This document shows, one piece after another, positions 25,721 through 36,448 of a stretch of DNA of 64,000 nucleotides. The first letter of the stretch is position 1; the number at the start of each line of letters is the position of its first letter. This stretch comes from Symsagittifera roscoffensis. Taxonomy: Eukaryota > Xenacoelomorpha > Acoela > Convolutidae. The notes under the pieces are model-generated. The model made no database searches and was not told where the DNA came from. It saw only the letters and a list, made by a program, of their open reading frames with translations. The stretch is taken from the NCBI RefSeq assembly GCF_963678635.1, contig NC_087070.1, forward strand, positions 11,130,539 through 11,194,538, in the 5' to 3' direction. The position numbers were made by a program, and so were the translations under genes.

Positions 25721-28015
25721 TCCGTAATTAAGTAATTCAAGCTTTTTTTCAGAACACTTCAACACGAGGCCTAACTGTGCACTTGATATGCACACAATTT
25801 CATGTCTGAATGTTCCTGGAATCCAGAGACAAGCCTTTAAACATGTGAATTTATGTCGAACGATCAAGGAAAATGAAAGGACAAAAGAAAGACCAAAGGA
25901 AGGGTCCTTGTTTCGGAATCAGCCTAAAATTCACAAAAAAAACACAGTTTGGCGTCGTAATGTTTAAAAACAAATATGCAAGTTTTTCATTATGTGTCAT
26001 TTTACGTTTTTGTGGCTTCTAAACAACCAAAAAAAAAGTGATGAAATAATTGAGGGGGGTTTGAAATTTGCATATATTTAATGAAAGGCTGATAAGCCTA
26101 AATGGAACTGGACCATTTTTTGAAAAATTGTGTGACCAGAACAACCGTATATAGCCTCTCGACCGCAATCCAATTCTGGTTGCCAAATTTTTCCTACTAA
26201 AATCAGAACGTTCTCTTGTATAATGTTTTTAAGACAACCATTTTTGGCTGCTCAAACCAGAAAGTGTTAAAAACAGCTCAATAATTACATATTTTGAAGG
26301 TAGCAAACTCTTTTTGGCCTAGAAAAACGTCGTATTAACATTAAACTGTTCTAGCACTTCAATTGATTAGATTTTGATGTGACTGGTACTGGCTCCTGAA
26401 TGACAAAAAGAGTGTCCCGAGGTGACAGAAAAATTTTGAAAGCAACAGATACTAACTGTACATACATCACAATCATGTTTCTGTCCAAACTTTTCTACCG
26501 GAATTTTTTGGGATGAAAAATGAAGTTTCAAAGATGCCGTGGTGAACAAATCGACAATTCTGAACAGATTTGCTCTTCATACTTTACAGCGTAACATCAC
26601 GCATTTAGCCGTGATAACACGTAAAACAAACATAAAACTCGGTATTTTGAAAGGGGGGGGGACTGGAAAAGAGCCGATTTCCCTCGTTATTAGAAGAATA
26701 GAGTTGTCGGGGTTCTTCGAAGTGCGCTTGAACATTTGGTGCCAGTGATAAGCCATGAAAGAGCGCAGTTCACCTTCTCCGGTATCACTGCCATATGTGG
26801 GGTCCGACTCTGCAGTGGTGAAGGTGTGAACATCCACCAAAAAAGATGGAGGTTGATGTTTATCAGGCCGGCGTAGTAGAAGTCGACAAAATGAACAATC
26901 TTGATAGCTTTATCCAGAAGCTAATCCAAAAATAAAACCTTCATGTCGAACATTAACAGCATAACCAAGAATCTGCCATCCATATCTGCTTAAGCAGTTA
27001 GTAATCGGTTGAATAAACTCAGGGCTTTAATCAAAATGGCCCTCCCTTTAAATGCTTTCGGAATTGGGGTTATAATAAAAGATGAAAATGTTTCCCATAC
27101 AGGTCCACTTTTATCAAAATGATTAAAATTAAAAAAAAACAATCATCCTATAAAAACCCAGTCTAGGAGATTGTCATTTCGTGAACTTTTTTGATCTGCT
27201 TAACGATTTTTTTGAACTGTTATTTGAAAAATATCCTAAATTTAGAAAGCAGTTTTGGCTAAAATTAACTTTTTTATGAAACTTTCAAAGACCCTTCCCC
27301 CACAGATCTTTATTCTGATATTCTACATTTTTTTGACAATGCAGTCTCATTTGTTTGTCCTACTAGACATATCTTTGATTAATTCCATTAACACACATTA
27401 AAGTTGGACTTAACAATATCCATTTATGAATCTGGTTTGAAATTATTCATCGATTTACGGAAAACTTAGTTCAAGTAAAACGTAAATGAAAACTTAGTTC
27501 TCTGTATCAATCAAAGCCATGAAACAAGAGGATTTCCACGTAGCTCCTTTCCTGCGCATTTCTTTTGGACCTTCTGGGTTTTTCTGGAATCTCAAAAACT
27601 TTTGTCTTTGGGTCAAGTGAGACAAAATCACTCGCATTTAATCGTGCCACAAACTAATTCGGGATCAATCAGACACAAAAATCTCAGATTATCAAGTCAA
27701 CGAAAACAATTATGTTAACTAGTTAGTCTGCAATATCCCCCCACACAGAAACTTAAACAAGAGCTTTTTTTTACAAAATGTCTTAATAATTGAATTAATA
27801 TTCGGAATTCATTTAATTCACCAAAGTTCAATAAAAAAATTTCAAAATTTTTGCACAATATTTTAATATTTTTGTAAAATAACATCAATTATAGCTCCAA
27901 AGTAAAATTTTTGTAATCTAGTTTAAATGATCCCTTTTCATCTCTAAGGTCCTCATGGTCTTCTGAAAACATTATGGTCTTTTTTAAGGTCCGCATATGG
28001 TCTTCTGAAAACATT
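25721..28015. other. AT-rich DNA, no gene recognised
   Basis: No open stretch longer than 90 codons and none with a recognisable motif. Holds a G9 run (about 26655), an 11-codon-scale direct repeat GGTCTTCTGAAAACATTAT at 27957 and 27997, and poly-A/T runs. I see no retroelement motif here. Confidence 0.5.
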
Positions 28016-28263
28016 ATCCACTTCATTGTCATAAGTGTACAGTATGTAGACTTTTCCAGTTAAGAGAACTGGTCCAGAAAGTTACGGAAAAATCTGACCT
28101 TTTTTCTCGCAGTACTTGGTTCGCACTGGACTGTGAACGTCGGTTTGTTTGTTTTTTGAAAAGTGACCTTGATAGGGACAGTTCGTTACAGAACATTTCA
28201 GGTGAGAGCAATGCAGATTTTCTCTTTGAGTCAGAAGAAAACGATGTCGCCAATTTCGGTATC

Positions 28264-28790
28264 GTCAGCGGTCAAAAGCATCTCGTTTGAACCAATATCG
28301 TCAGCGAAATTCAATTTCACAGAAGTAATTGTGACCCAAGACTCAAGTTTGTCCATCATAAAGTCTGCGCTTGTCAACGGCAGTAAAAAGTTAATGATAT
28401 TTATGATCTAAAACATAATCATTTTTTTACACTCAATTTAAAAAATCAGGAAAAAAAATTCTGTCGGCAATATATGTTTTATTCAGTATTTCTTAAAAAT
28501 CATTTTTTTACACTCAATTAAAAAAAATCAGGATAAAAAATTCTGTCGGCAATATATGTTTCATTCAGTATTTCTCAAAAATTGATATTTTGTCTGCCAA
28601 ATAATTTTTTGGGAGAATTTTTACGTAATAATTCGCTGTCAAGACGATCGTCAGCGGTCAAAAGCATCTCGTTTGAACCAATATCATCAGCGAAATTCAA
28701 TTTCACAGAAGTAATTGTGACCGTAGACTCAAGTTTGTCCATCATAAAGTCTGCGCTTCTCAACGGCAGTAAAAAATTTTGGATTTTTGT
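28264..28790. repeat. Two small repeat families: 125-bp direct repeat and 83-bp tandem pair
   Basis: A 125-bp block (28264-28390) starting GTCAGCGGTCAAAAGCATCT recurs at 28650-28773 with a few substitutions. Both copies are open on both strands (+: 'FEPISSAKFNFTEVIVT'; -: 'DFMMDKLES', 'SVKLNFADDIGSNEM'). Between them an 83-bp block (28418-28500, 28501-28583; 'AATTCTGTCGGCAATATATG') is tandemly doubled. Origin unknown; the second block abuts the inverted family A segment at about 28784. Confidence 0.75.
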
Positions 28791-28936
28791 TGGTGTTATT
28801 GGGTTTTCTTGGGAGGTTGTTGATGGGGACTGGGATGGTGGTGGTTGATTAGCAATTTTCAAAAAATGTATGAGTTTTCAACTTTTTATAAAGAAAGTTT
28901 ATGTTTACTGTAGTATTTTTCAATTAAAAGAAATAA
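28784..28936 (-). repeat. Left arm of a ~150-bp inverted repeat (family A ORF2 start)
   Basis: Reverse complement of 31539-31694. It contains the first codons of ORF2 read leftward ('MKIANQPPPSQSPSTTSQEN' on the minus strand from 28862). Together the arms bracket a 2.6-kb family A segment in opposite orientation to the sequence on its right. Confidence 0.85.
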
Positions 28937-30112
28937 AAGGATGGTTGCTGAAGCGAATGTGATGACTGCCTTTTTTATACATTTGCACATTGTCATTATT
29001 AGGGATATTTAAACTGTGAGAAAAATTATGAATAGAAGAAAAATATCAGATCTACTATAGATGGTTTGAAACCTTTAAAAAGACATAGAATTATCGTACC
29101 TGTGGAGGTTATCAACGATTTTGGAAGGTTGAAAGTATATTTCAAATAAGGAATAAAAAAATAAAAAAAGGTTGCAAAAAAATTATTAAAAGTATTATCA
29201 ACGTTTCAAAAGTATCACTTAGAAATATTATAAAAAAATTGAGAAGATTAAAAAGTTTTATGAAAAGGTTTGAAAATATGTGTTTGAAATTATTGACTGT
29301 CGCTGAAAGAAGCATTTAAGAAATAATTCGTTCTGTCGAATCTTTTTTAAGTTTTTGGGGCTAAATGCAATTGTGGTCGTTTTATTTATTGATTTTTTGA
29401 CAAGTGGGTTGGTTTTTGTCAAATATTGTTGAGGGGTTATTTTATAGTGCTCGGGAGGTCTTTTTGGTTTTGTTGTTGTTTGTTGGATAATTGGGGGTAT
29501 CCAGGAAATATTTGTACTTCAGGCTAAATGATCATGTGTCTTTTGCTCTTTAGGCTAATTTGCTATTTTTGGTTGGAGAGTTTTTGAGGTCTGGGTGGAG
29601 AAAATATTGTTGATTTTTGTATTACTTGATAGGGGAGGGTTGTAATTTTGAAATAGTGTATATTTTAGTTGTCAATCTTTAGCAGGTTGCTTATTTGTGA
29701 CCTGGAGGTCTTAAAATTATAGTTATGGTTATACCTAGAGATTAATATCTATCGGCTAAAAAAGTCGTATTGGCTAAATAAGGTGATAAGTTGAAGTGAT
29801 TTTTATTGGCTGATTCTGAACTAGACCTGTTCAAGTGCTTTTCAGCATGTTAAAATGAAAATGCGAAGGTTCAAAAAGAATTTGGAGATGTCAATTAAAA
29901 TCAAAGTTGTTTTTGAAGTTCCACTTTCTTTAATATTTTAGATTGTGGGATGAAAGTTTTATAATTTATTTCTGGCTGACTTCTATTTTGTCATGATTCT
30001 CTATGTTCAGATTTTTCCTTTCGATCATGTGGTAGAATCTTCTCTGTCATTTTCTTGTTTTTTTGTTCTTTTTGAGAAGTTTTTGTTTTTGGTATAAAAG
30101 ATGTTTGGGGGG
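28937..30112 (-). other. Family A integrase-ORF2 spacer, inverted
   Basis: Minus-strand equivalent of 5111-6080; for example AATGCTTCTTTCA read on the minus strand near 29310. GT-rich on the plus strand. No gene. Confidence 0.5.
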
Positions 30113-31500
30113 CTACATGTTTTTTTGGGTTGGATTTTGCTTCTTATTTTTATCAATGTTTTGATTTTGTTCAATTTCTGGATTGTTTTGAACAATTTTC
30201 AAAACACAATAAAATTGAGTTAATTCACGAAGTCGATATTTTTTTGGGTAATAAGGTAAGAGATTGTTGCGATGTTGAACAATTTCTTTTTTAGTTGAGT
30301 CAGTAAGTTTGTATGTTACATCAGTAGGTTTATCAATTATTTTATATGGTCTTTTTTGGAGTGTTTGTAGTTTTTTGGAAATTCTTTTTTGTGTAGTGAT
30401 GTTTGGAATTAAAACAAATGTTCCGATTTTTAAATCTGTTGCTGGTGTAAGGCGTGAATTAGTTTGGTTATTTTTATTTTGTCTTTGTAACAATTTCTTT
30501 GTTATTTTTTGATAATTTTCCTTGTGTTTTTTATCTCTATTTAAAATCCGTTCGGTATGTGTGCCAGAAGCTAATTTTAAATCTTGTGGGTGATGAAAGT
30601 GATCTTCATCATGTGTATTTAAGAGAAGATTGTAACATAATGAATCTTTATTTGGTTGACAAAAACCTTGTGCTTTTGTGAGCATTTGCTGTGATCATGA
30701 TTGGTTTGCGTGGTTTTTGACTAAATAGCATTTCGTATGGTGACTTTCCGAAAGTTGTTGTAATTGGTGAATTACAAGATAAGGGGAATAATTTTACATC
30801 TGCTGACCATTCGGTATATCGTGTATAATTCCAATTAATTATATATCTAAGATATTCTTGTAATGAACGGTTCATTCCTGCGACTAATCCGTTTGTCCAA
30901 AGTGCATGAGATGTATGTCGTTTATGTTTGAAGTTATATAAGTGAAATAGTGTGATAGTTTCGTTATTAATGAAATCAGTGCCATTGTCTGTGACTAGTA
31001 TTTCGGGTAATCCGAATTTGGTTATCCATTGTTCGTAGAGTGTTGTATATGCGTAGTAAGCACTACAATAGGGTACTGTATCGAATGCTACGTAGTGCGT
31101 GAATGCATCAACAAAAACTATTATGTAAGAGTTTCCTTCGGAGGATGATGAAATTGGTCCTTTCGTGTCAAATGGAATTCTATGATTACAATATAGACTT
31201 TGTCCTTTAAAATCTTCTTTTTCTGCAATTTGCTTTTGATTCGGTTATGGTTTCTTTAATTGGCATATTATACAATCGTTGCAAAATACCTTAATCCAAA
31301 TTGGTGCTTTCGGGAAATAAAAAATTTGGATAAAATAGAGTATGTCTTTTCTGATCCTGAGTGTCCTTTAGTATTTAGTGGATGTGATGTTTTGAATGCT
31401 ACTAGCATCATACTTAAAGGTAGACAAGGTACTTTAAAATCAGGCGTTTGATTATCTAAAAGATATGTGTTTTCATTTATAGTGGTGTTATTAAATTTTC
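30113..31500 (-). pseudogene. Family A integrase pseudogene, copy 3 (inverted)
   Basis: The best-preserved integrase of family A, on the minus strand. From right to left: zinc-domain text 'SHPLNTKGHSGSEKTY' (31360-31420); core with 'FVDAFTHYVAFDTVP' near 31080-31125 and 'KFGLPEILVTDNGTDF' near 30980-31025; 'NGLVAGMNRSLQEYL' at 30850-30895; then the C-terminal 190-codon open stretch 30113-30685 with 'PYKIIDKPTDVTYKL' and 'QHRNNLLPYYPKKYRLREL', a GPY/F-type module. The residue expected to be the catalytic Glu is Ala (GCA) here, while copies 1 and 2 have Glu. With the frameshifts near 30660 and 31250 this copy is inactive. Confidence 0.85.
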
Positions 31501-31538
31501 TGAAATATCGAAGGAGTGTTATTTTTTCTAATATTATC

Positions 31539-31694
31539 TTTTAATTGAAAAATACTAAGATAAACATAAAATTTCTATATTAAAAGTTGAAAACTCATAC
31601 ATTTTTTGAAAATTGCTAATCAACCACCACCACCCCAGTCCCCATCAACAACCTCCCAAGAAAACCCAATAACACCAACAACTATCCAAAACCC
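31539..31694 (+). repeat. Right arm of the ~150-bp inverted repeat
   Basis: Partner of 28784-28936. From here on family A runs in plus orientation again, starting exactly with the end of the spacer and the start of ORF2. Confidence 0.85.
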
Positions 31695-32690
31695 CCAATC
31701 ATCAACCCGCATTTCTTTTCAAGACAACCCATACACATTTGAAGAAAGACACGCACGATTATCTGAACCATTAGAGCCAGTTGTTCGCCACGCACCTTTG
31801 AGCGAACCACAATACGAACCAACATATACCATAAACCCCCCTCTCCAACAAGATCTTAATAGAGTAAGACATATTAACCAAAATCAGAAAACACTTAAAA
31901 TAAATAGACAAATCTTACACCCAAGACGAAATAGAAACTTTCAAACTCCCAGAGTTCATTTTAACATACCCAAACACCAGCATCAAATACTTCAGATCTT
32001 TTTAGTAGCACATTACAAGAAACTCCCACACTCACTTCACAACAAAGCACTTCTATTATTCCACCAGATTATTTAGGTTCAGCTCCCACATCATAGCAAA
32101 TTCGAGAAAAATATTTTAATCCCTCAGCCCCACTAAACACTTACCATATTGGGCAACACACTCATACACTCAAAGTGAACCAAATCTAGTAAACGAACCA
32201 ATAGATATTTCATCTGATACAACATTATCAACCTTGTCAGAAACACTTTCCCTTCCATCAACACTTTCAAAAAGCCAAATATCACCAACAGTTTTCCCCT
32301 AAATTTTCCTACAAATCTCGACGCCAGATATCAAGAACAATCATCAAGTAATACCCCCTACGATTAGATTGGAACACATTCGTAGCACCTCCACCATTTT
32401 TTGGTCAACATCAAGAAAGTAGTAGACTCCACAACTTGGCACTAAACAGACTACAATATAGACAAGATATCCACAAAGATATTCAGGAACATAACATCCA
32501 AATACTTCAACAAAATAGTCTCACACTAAAGTTCGCAATTACAGTAAGACTAAATAACATCGTTCAACACCCTTTTCATGAGCCCCGCCAAACATAACAG
32601 CCCAATCTTTACCTCCCCCATTTATAACAACTGAAATAATAATAAATACGATAGATATACCAAAAATACAATTGGATATATAACTTTCAT
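31606..32690 (+). pseudogene. Family A ORF2 pseudogene, copy 3
   Basis: 156 codons open at 31606-32076, the longest ORF2 piece. Starts with Pro/Ser/Thr/Gln text ('SPSTTSQENPITPTTIQNPQ'), then 'FQDNPYTFEERHARLSEPLE', 'APLSEPQYEPTYTINPPLQQ' and basic text. In other frames it continues to the block matching 'RLRKWALKRLQHGHDIHQD' at about 32430-32490. The in-frame reading starts upstream of the first ATG in the spacer. Proline-rich, low-complexity; could be an RNA-binding or matrix-like protein, but nothing proves that. Confidence 0.6.
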
Positions 32691-32699
32691 AATCCATAT

Positions 32700-34770
32700 T
32701 CAGGATTATCATACACATGTTTATTTTAAAAATCTTCACAATTAAACACCTTCTTTTTCTAACTTTTTCCGAACAAAGTCAAAAACAATCCCCTCGCACA
32801 GGACCCTAGGTCTTATTAGTAACGCACTACGATTGAGAAGAAAATGAACAAAAAACATTACCCAAATAAGCTATAAATCAAGTAAAACAATGTGAATCCG
32901 AACAACAAGCAATAGAAACCACGAACATCGTAGCTACATTATGTTGAAAAGCCCGAGCAACAACACGTATAGGTTATAAATTCACAGCGACCTTTTCCCA
33001 AAAGAAAGTACATTGTTCACAAGTCTCAAATGGAAAAAAAAATTGACTTGATCACGAATGTTTCTATCAAAACAACATAGAAAGACTTTTACATCTACAA
33101 CCCGACAATTGTAAAAATGAACTACTCAGATTAAACTTAACATCAATTAAAACTCAAACTGAAAATTAGTAATTTTTCAAGTTTTCACAGACTCTGCACA
33201 CCAATCAGAACTTGAAAGATACCAAGGACATATTAAAATAGACGAAAAATATCCATACAATGGCGCACACGGAAGATTAACTTATGATCTTCACGATAAA
33301 CATTGGATACCTCACATTGGAATAAATAATCCTTCAAACTGCAAAGCAAAAACAAAAAATAAAGGATACCAAGAAATAAAGTTTTTCGATTGGAAAATAC
33401 AACTTGATGAAAAATACACGTCACACGAGATTTAAATGATGACACTATAATCTACCGAGGAATCAGATTACCGTGCAAAAAAGATCAAGGTTATTGTGGT
33501 CCTACTACTAGGACACAAGCAACAATTGTCTGGTTTCCTGAGGACACTAGTACCACATTTCAAGTAGCAAAAATACACGCTAGAATGATAAAATTCCATC
33601 AAAAATTGTTTATCGAATCAATACCATATGAAGACGTATATCCAAATCAAATAAGACAACGAAATCTTAAATTTAGAAACATCCACAATATAGAATATAA
33701 ATTAACACGTTTCAAATCTATCAAGAATTAGAACTAGCATGTAAATATAGAAAACCACTCTACAAAACACAATGATCCGAAATTCTTGTCGAATACGAAC
33801 AAGGTTTCGATATGAACACCGGAAAAATAATAAATGACTACCACGCAACATATGATCCTCCAATTGAAGGAACCTCATACATCCCAGTAAACCTTCTAAG
33901 AAACACAGGAAACACTGGTGGAAAAATAAAACCACAAGACACAGACAGTACACGATTACAAGAAATATCACTAATGAACAGCACATATTTTGGCGCAATT
34001 CATTATGATATACACAAAGACATGAAATTAAATTACACCATCAGCAGAATTTTTCAAGAAACGCCACTATCAGAACTAGAAACACTACATCAACTATATG
34101 AACTCGAAAAAGCACAGATTTCATAATCGGTAGCACTAGCAGTTCTAAAAATATCCTACGCAGGATGTTGATTACCCGGAAATAGATCAAATTTCCTTGG
34201 TTAAGAAGGAAAAATTTTATGCTTTTATACTTGCACCAAAAAAGTATCAACTTTGTATGTTTTTGAAGACAAAAGATGTTATGAAAGAATCCCAATATGG
34301 CTCTAGGATGGCCCTATTACATCTTAGAAAGATTGACTATCTTATACGCAATGTTCAATTTTATCGAATTTCTCTTTTCACTATTAAAAGGAATCTATAA
34401 CTAATGCGCATTACATACACAAGTAAACCCACAAGCAAGTGTAGCACGCATACTATTTGCAGAATTTTTATGGAACATTTTCTACATCAATACTTTCGAA
34501 ACCAAACACCAAACAGCAAAACCAAACACATATGACGAATCACAAAACAATACAAACAAATCACCCACAGCACCTTAATTACCAATTTTACATCATAACC
34601 ATCCATTATCATTAGTATAACGAAATTTTAGAAACCTAGCATCCACAAATCCTACAAATTCAAAAACTAACTATATACAAAGCCCCATTCACCACATAGT
34701 AACACAACACTCCCAAAATGACGATACATACGAATAAATAATCGAACAGCCCAAAACCACCATTTTTCAA
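32700..34770 (+). pseudogene. Family A env-like pseudogene, copy 3 (most complete)
   Basis: Runs from the leader near 32715 to the tail near 34770 without satellite insert. Pieces: 'VFTDSAHQSELERYQGHIKI' near 33180-33240, 'SYIPVNLLRNTGNTGGKIKP' and 'MNSTYFGAIHYDIHKDMKLN' in the 104-codon stretch 33812-34126, 'SELETLHQLYELEKAQIS' before its stop, then, frameshifted, 'TCTKK' and 'FEDKRCYERIPIW' near 34220-34300 and the membrane helix near 34340-34390. Length about 650-690 codons, a usual size for a retroelement glycoprotein. At least five frameshifts. Class of glycoprotein not determined. Confidence 0.55.
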
Positions 34771-34805
34771 TCTCAAAATAATCAATTTTTAGCCCACGAT
34801 GAGCC

Positions 34806-35484
34806 GACAAATTGGATCCTTCCAACGTTCAAATTCTCACACAGCCAATCTCCAAAATTTAACCCCCATTATCCCAGTTTTTGCTTTCCCTCAGATATTA
34901 CAGTTTTTCACAATATTTCCCAATTTGAACACTCCGACTTAGAAATCCCTGATGAGTTTGCAGATTCCGAACCTAGCTCCTCGACCTCTTCTCAACCCAG
35001 CCCCTCTACCTTCCTAAAACCTCCCTTTCAACCCATTCACTCCCAAACCCAATGTGAATCCCCCTCTACCCCTTCCGACGTTTCCCAAGTAACTCCAACC
35101 TACTCCCCTTTTACAACTGGACGTTCCGCAATCAATTTCCCTGAAAACGCCCGAATTTCTTATGAAAAAAACAATCACATAACGCTGCAACAACAAATAC
35201 AACACCCTCACACCCTAACTATTCATCAATTATCATCAATAATAACGTCATCAAACCCACCAACCCCTACACCTTCTTCAGACTACACCCCATCTTTAGC
35301 TCAATCATCCACATCAACGCAATCATCATCTAGTACTAACCGTGCACACAGAAGCTTTAAACGAAAATTCCCTAATCACCCGTTTCCATCAAAACCCGGA
35401 ACCGCCCGAGAATACATCAATCACCCAACTCATACCAATACTACCAAATTCCTCCAAGTAACCTTACCCTTCTTTCCTCAGTAT
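34806..35484 (+). pseudogene. Family A ORF4, 5' part, interrupted by the giant element
   Basis: About 225 codons open from about 34806 to the insertion point, Ser/Pro/Thr-rich ('FADSEPSSSTSSQPSPSTF', 'SSDYTPSLAQSSTSTQSSSS') with a basic 'SFKRKFPNHPF' stretch. It corresponds to ORF4 at 13671 and 22110 but is much less decayed. The last codons before the giant LTR read 'LPFFPQY'. If the element is skipped, the frame goes on at 58678 without a break, which fixes the insertion point in the reading frame. Confidence 0.7.
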
Positions 35485-35740
35485 TGTGCCATTCTGCCAG
35501 ATTGGCACAGCGCAACCTTCCGCCGACACGAAAGAAAACGAATGAAGGCCTTAGTAACGAAAAAGTATTGCGAAGGAGGGTAGGAATATTCTAGAATATT
35601 TATTTTTAAAATTTCGATCGAAGAGTGAATATTTCTCAGAAATACAAAAAGACGGCCATTTTGACTGGAAAGGACGAAAAAACAGAACAATCACAAATAT
35701 AATGAGAGACGGTCGCACGGGAACACGAGAAAAACGGAGT

Positions 35741-35771
35741 CTCTTATCGTGGCAATAACACACGATAAGAG
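35741..35771 (+). promoter_or_regulatory. Perfect 11-bp-stem hairpin in U3
   Basis: CTCTTATCGTG (35741-35751) and CACGATAAGAG (35761-35771) around a 9-nt loop GCAATAACA. Unchanged in the 3' LTR (58049-58079). It lies about 160 bp upstream of the TATA box. Could be a protein-binding dyad in DNA or an RNA hairpin in the 3' end of the transcript. Confidence 0.7.
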
Positions 35772-35930
35772 CCTTAGCAGTGGAAATTAGTGGAGAAGGA
35801 AGCTTCATTGGGGAAGGAATATTCCACGGAACCCTCCCGTGCCACAAATTGGGAGAGATAACAACGTTATCTCAGGAAGATTACGGGAGCGGAGGCTTGG
35901 TCCCCCAGAGACTGTTGTATGTGAAGGGAC

Positions 35931-35936
35931 TATATA
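35931..35936 (+). promoter_or_regulatory. TATA box candidate of the 5' LTR
   Basis: GGGACTATATAGAACTGAC, identical in the 3' LTR (TATATA at 58239-58244). Likely core promoter; transcription would start about 30 bp on, making R/U5 about 400 bp long. Confidence 0.6.
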
Positions 35937-36081
35937 GAACTGACTTTGTAGCTACTTGGACGTCGTAGAACTTTGAATTAACACCGGTATAATTTGATAT
36001 TTTAGAATATGAGTAGCTAGAAAGAGGAAAGGGTCAATCCATCTCCAATGAATTTAATATAAAACTGTCACACAAAAAAAT

Positions 36082-36087
36082 AATAAA
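36082..36087 (+). promoter_or_regulatory. Polyadenylation signal candidate AATAAA
   Basis: AATAAA about 150 bp after the TATA box. In the 3' LTR the same place reads ATTAAA (58390-58395), a common weaker variant, so the signal that would end the transcript is changed in this copy. Confidence 0.45.
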
Positions 36088-36381
36088 ATAGGGTTTTCGA
36101 GCCGTGTTTTTAATAGCAATCACGTAGTCTGTGGATCCGAGACTCAGCTATGTGGTTGTGTTCGCATGTAAACGAAAGCTGATCAAAAGTCGTTTGACTG
36201 ATGGCCTAAAAATAGTAACTTTTTACTTAGCCCTAAACAGACCAGAAAATCAACTGGCAAGGTCGAGGTGAGGAAAAACGAGTAGGATTGAGGTAACTGA
36301 CGCCTGCCAGTCGTTAATACGTACTTTTTCTACGCTCCGTCGCTGTGTAGTATTTGGGCGAATGTTACATAGACGTTTTTA

Positions 36382-36398
36382 TGGCGCTCCTGGGTGGG
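36382..36398 (+). promoter_or_regulatory. Primer-binding site candidate
   Basis: TGGCGCTCCTGGGTGGG begins 12 bp after the 5' LTR. TGG matches the CCA end of a tRNA and TGGCGC is a frequent PBS start. I cannot name the tRNA. Confidence 0.5.
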
Positions 36399-36448
36399 CC
36401 TGTTAAAGGCATGAGACCATCATGGTCAGCAAGCGTTTCAGCGACGAA

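Larger units (their letters stand above)
35485..36369 (+). repeat. 5' LTR of the giant element (885 bp)
   Basis: Begins TGTGCCATT and ends AATGTTACA, an imperfect inverted terminal repeat (7 of 9) with TG/CA ends. Aligns with 57793-58677 without a single gap; I count about 41 substitutions by eye, about 95% identity. The first 23 bases form a hairpin (GTGCCA 35486-35491 / TGGCAC 35503-35508). Confidence 0.97.

Noticed and set aside
26655-26663. G9 run as a regulatory or G-quadruplex element
   Set aside because: A single run without partner G tracts nearby.
14700-34400. Assignment of the env-like ORF to a particular viral glycoprotein class
   Set aside because: Cys/Tyr spacing hints at a class III-like fusion protein, but the fragments are too decayed to decide without a search.
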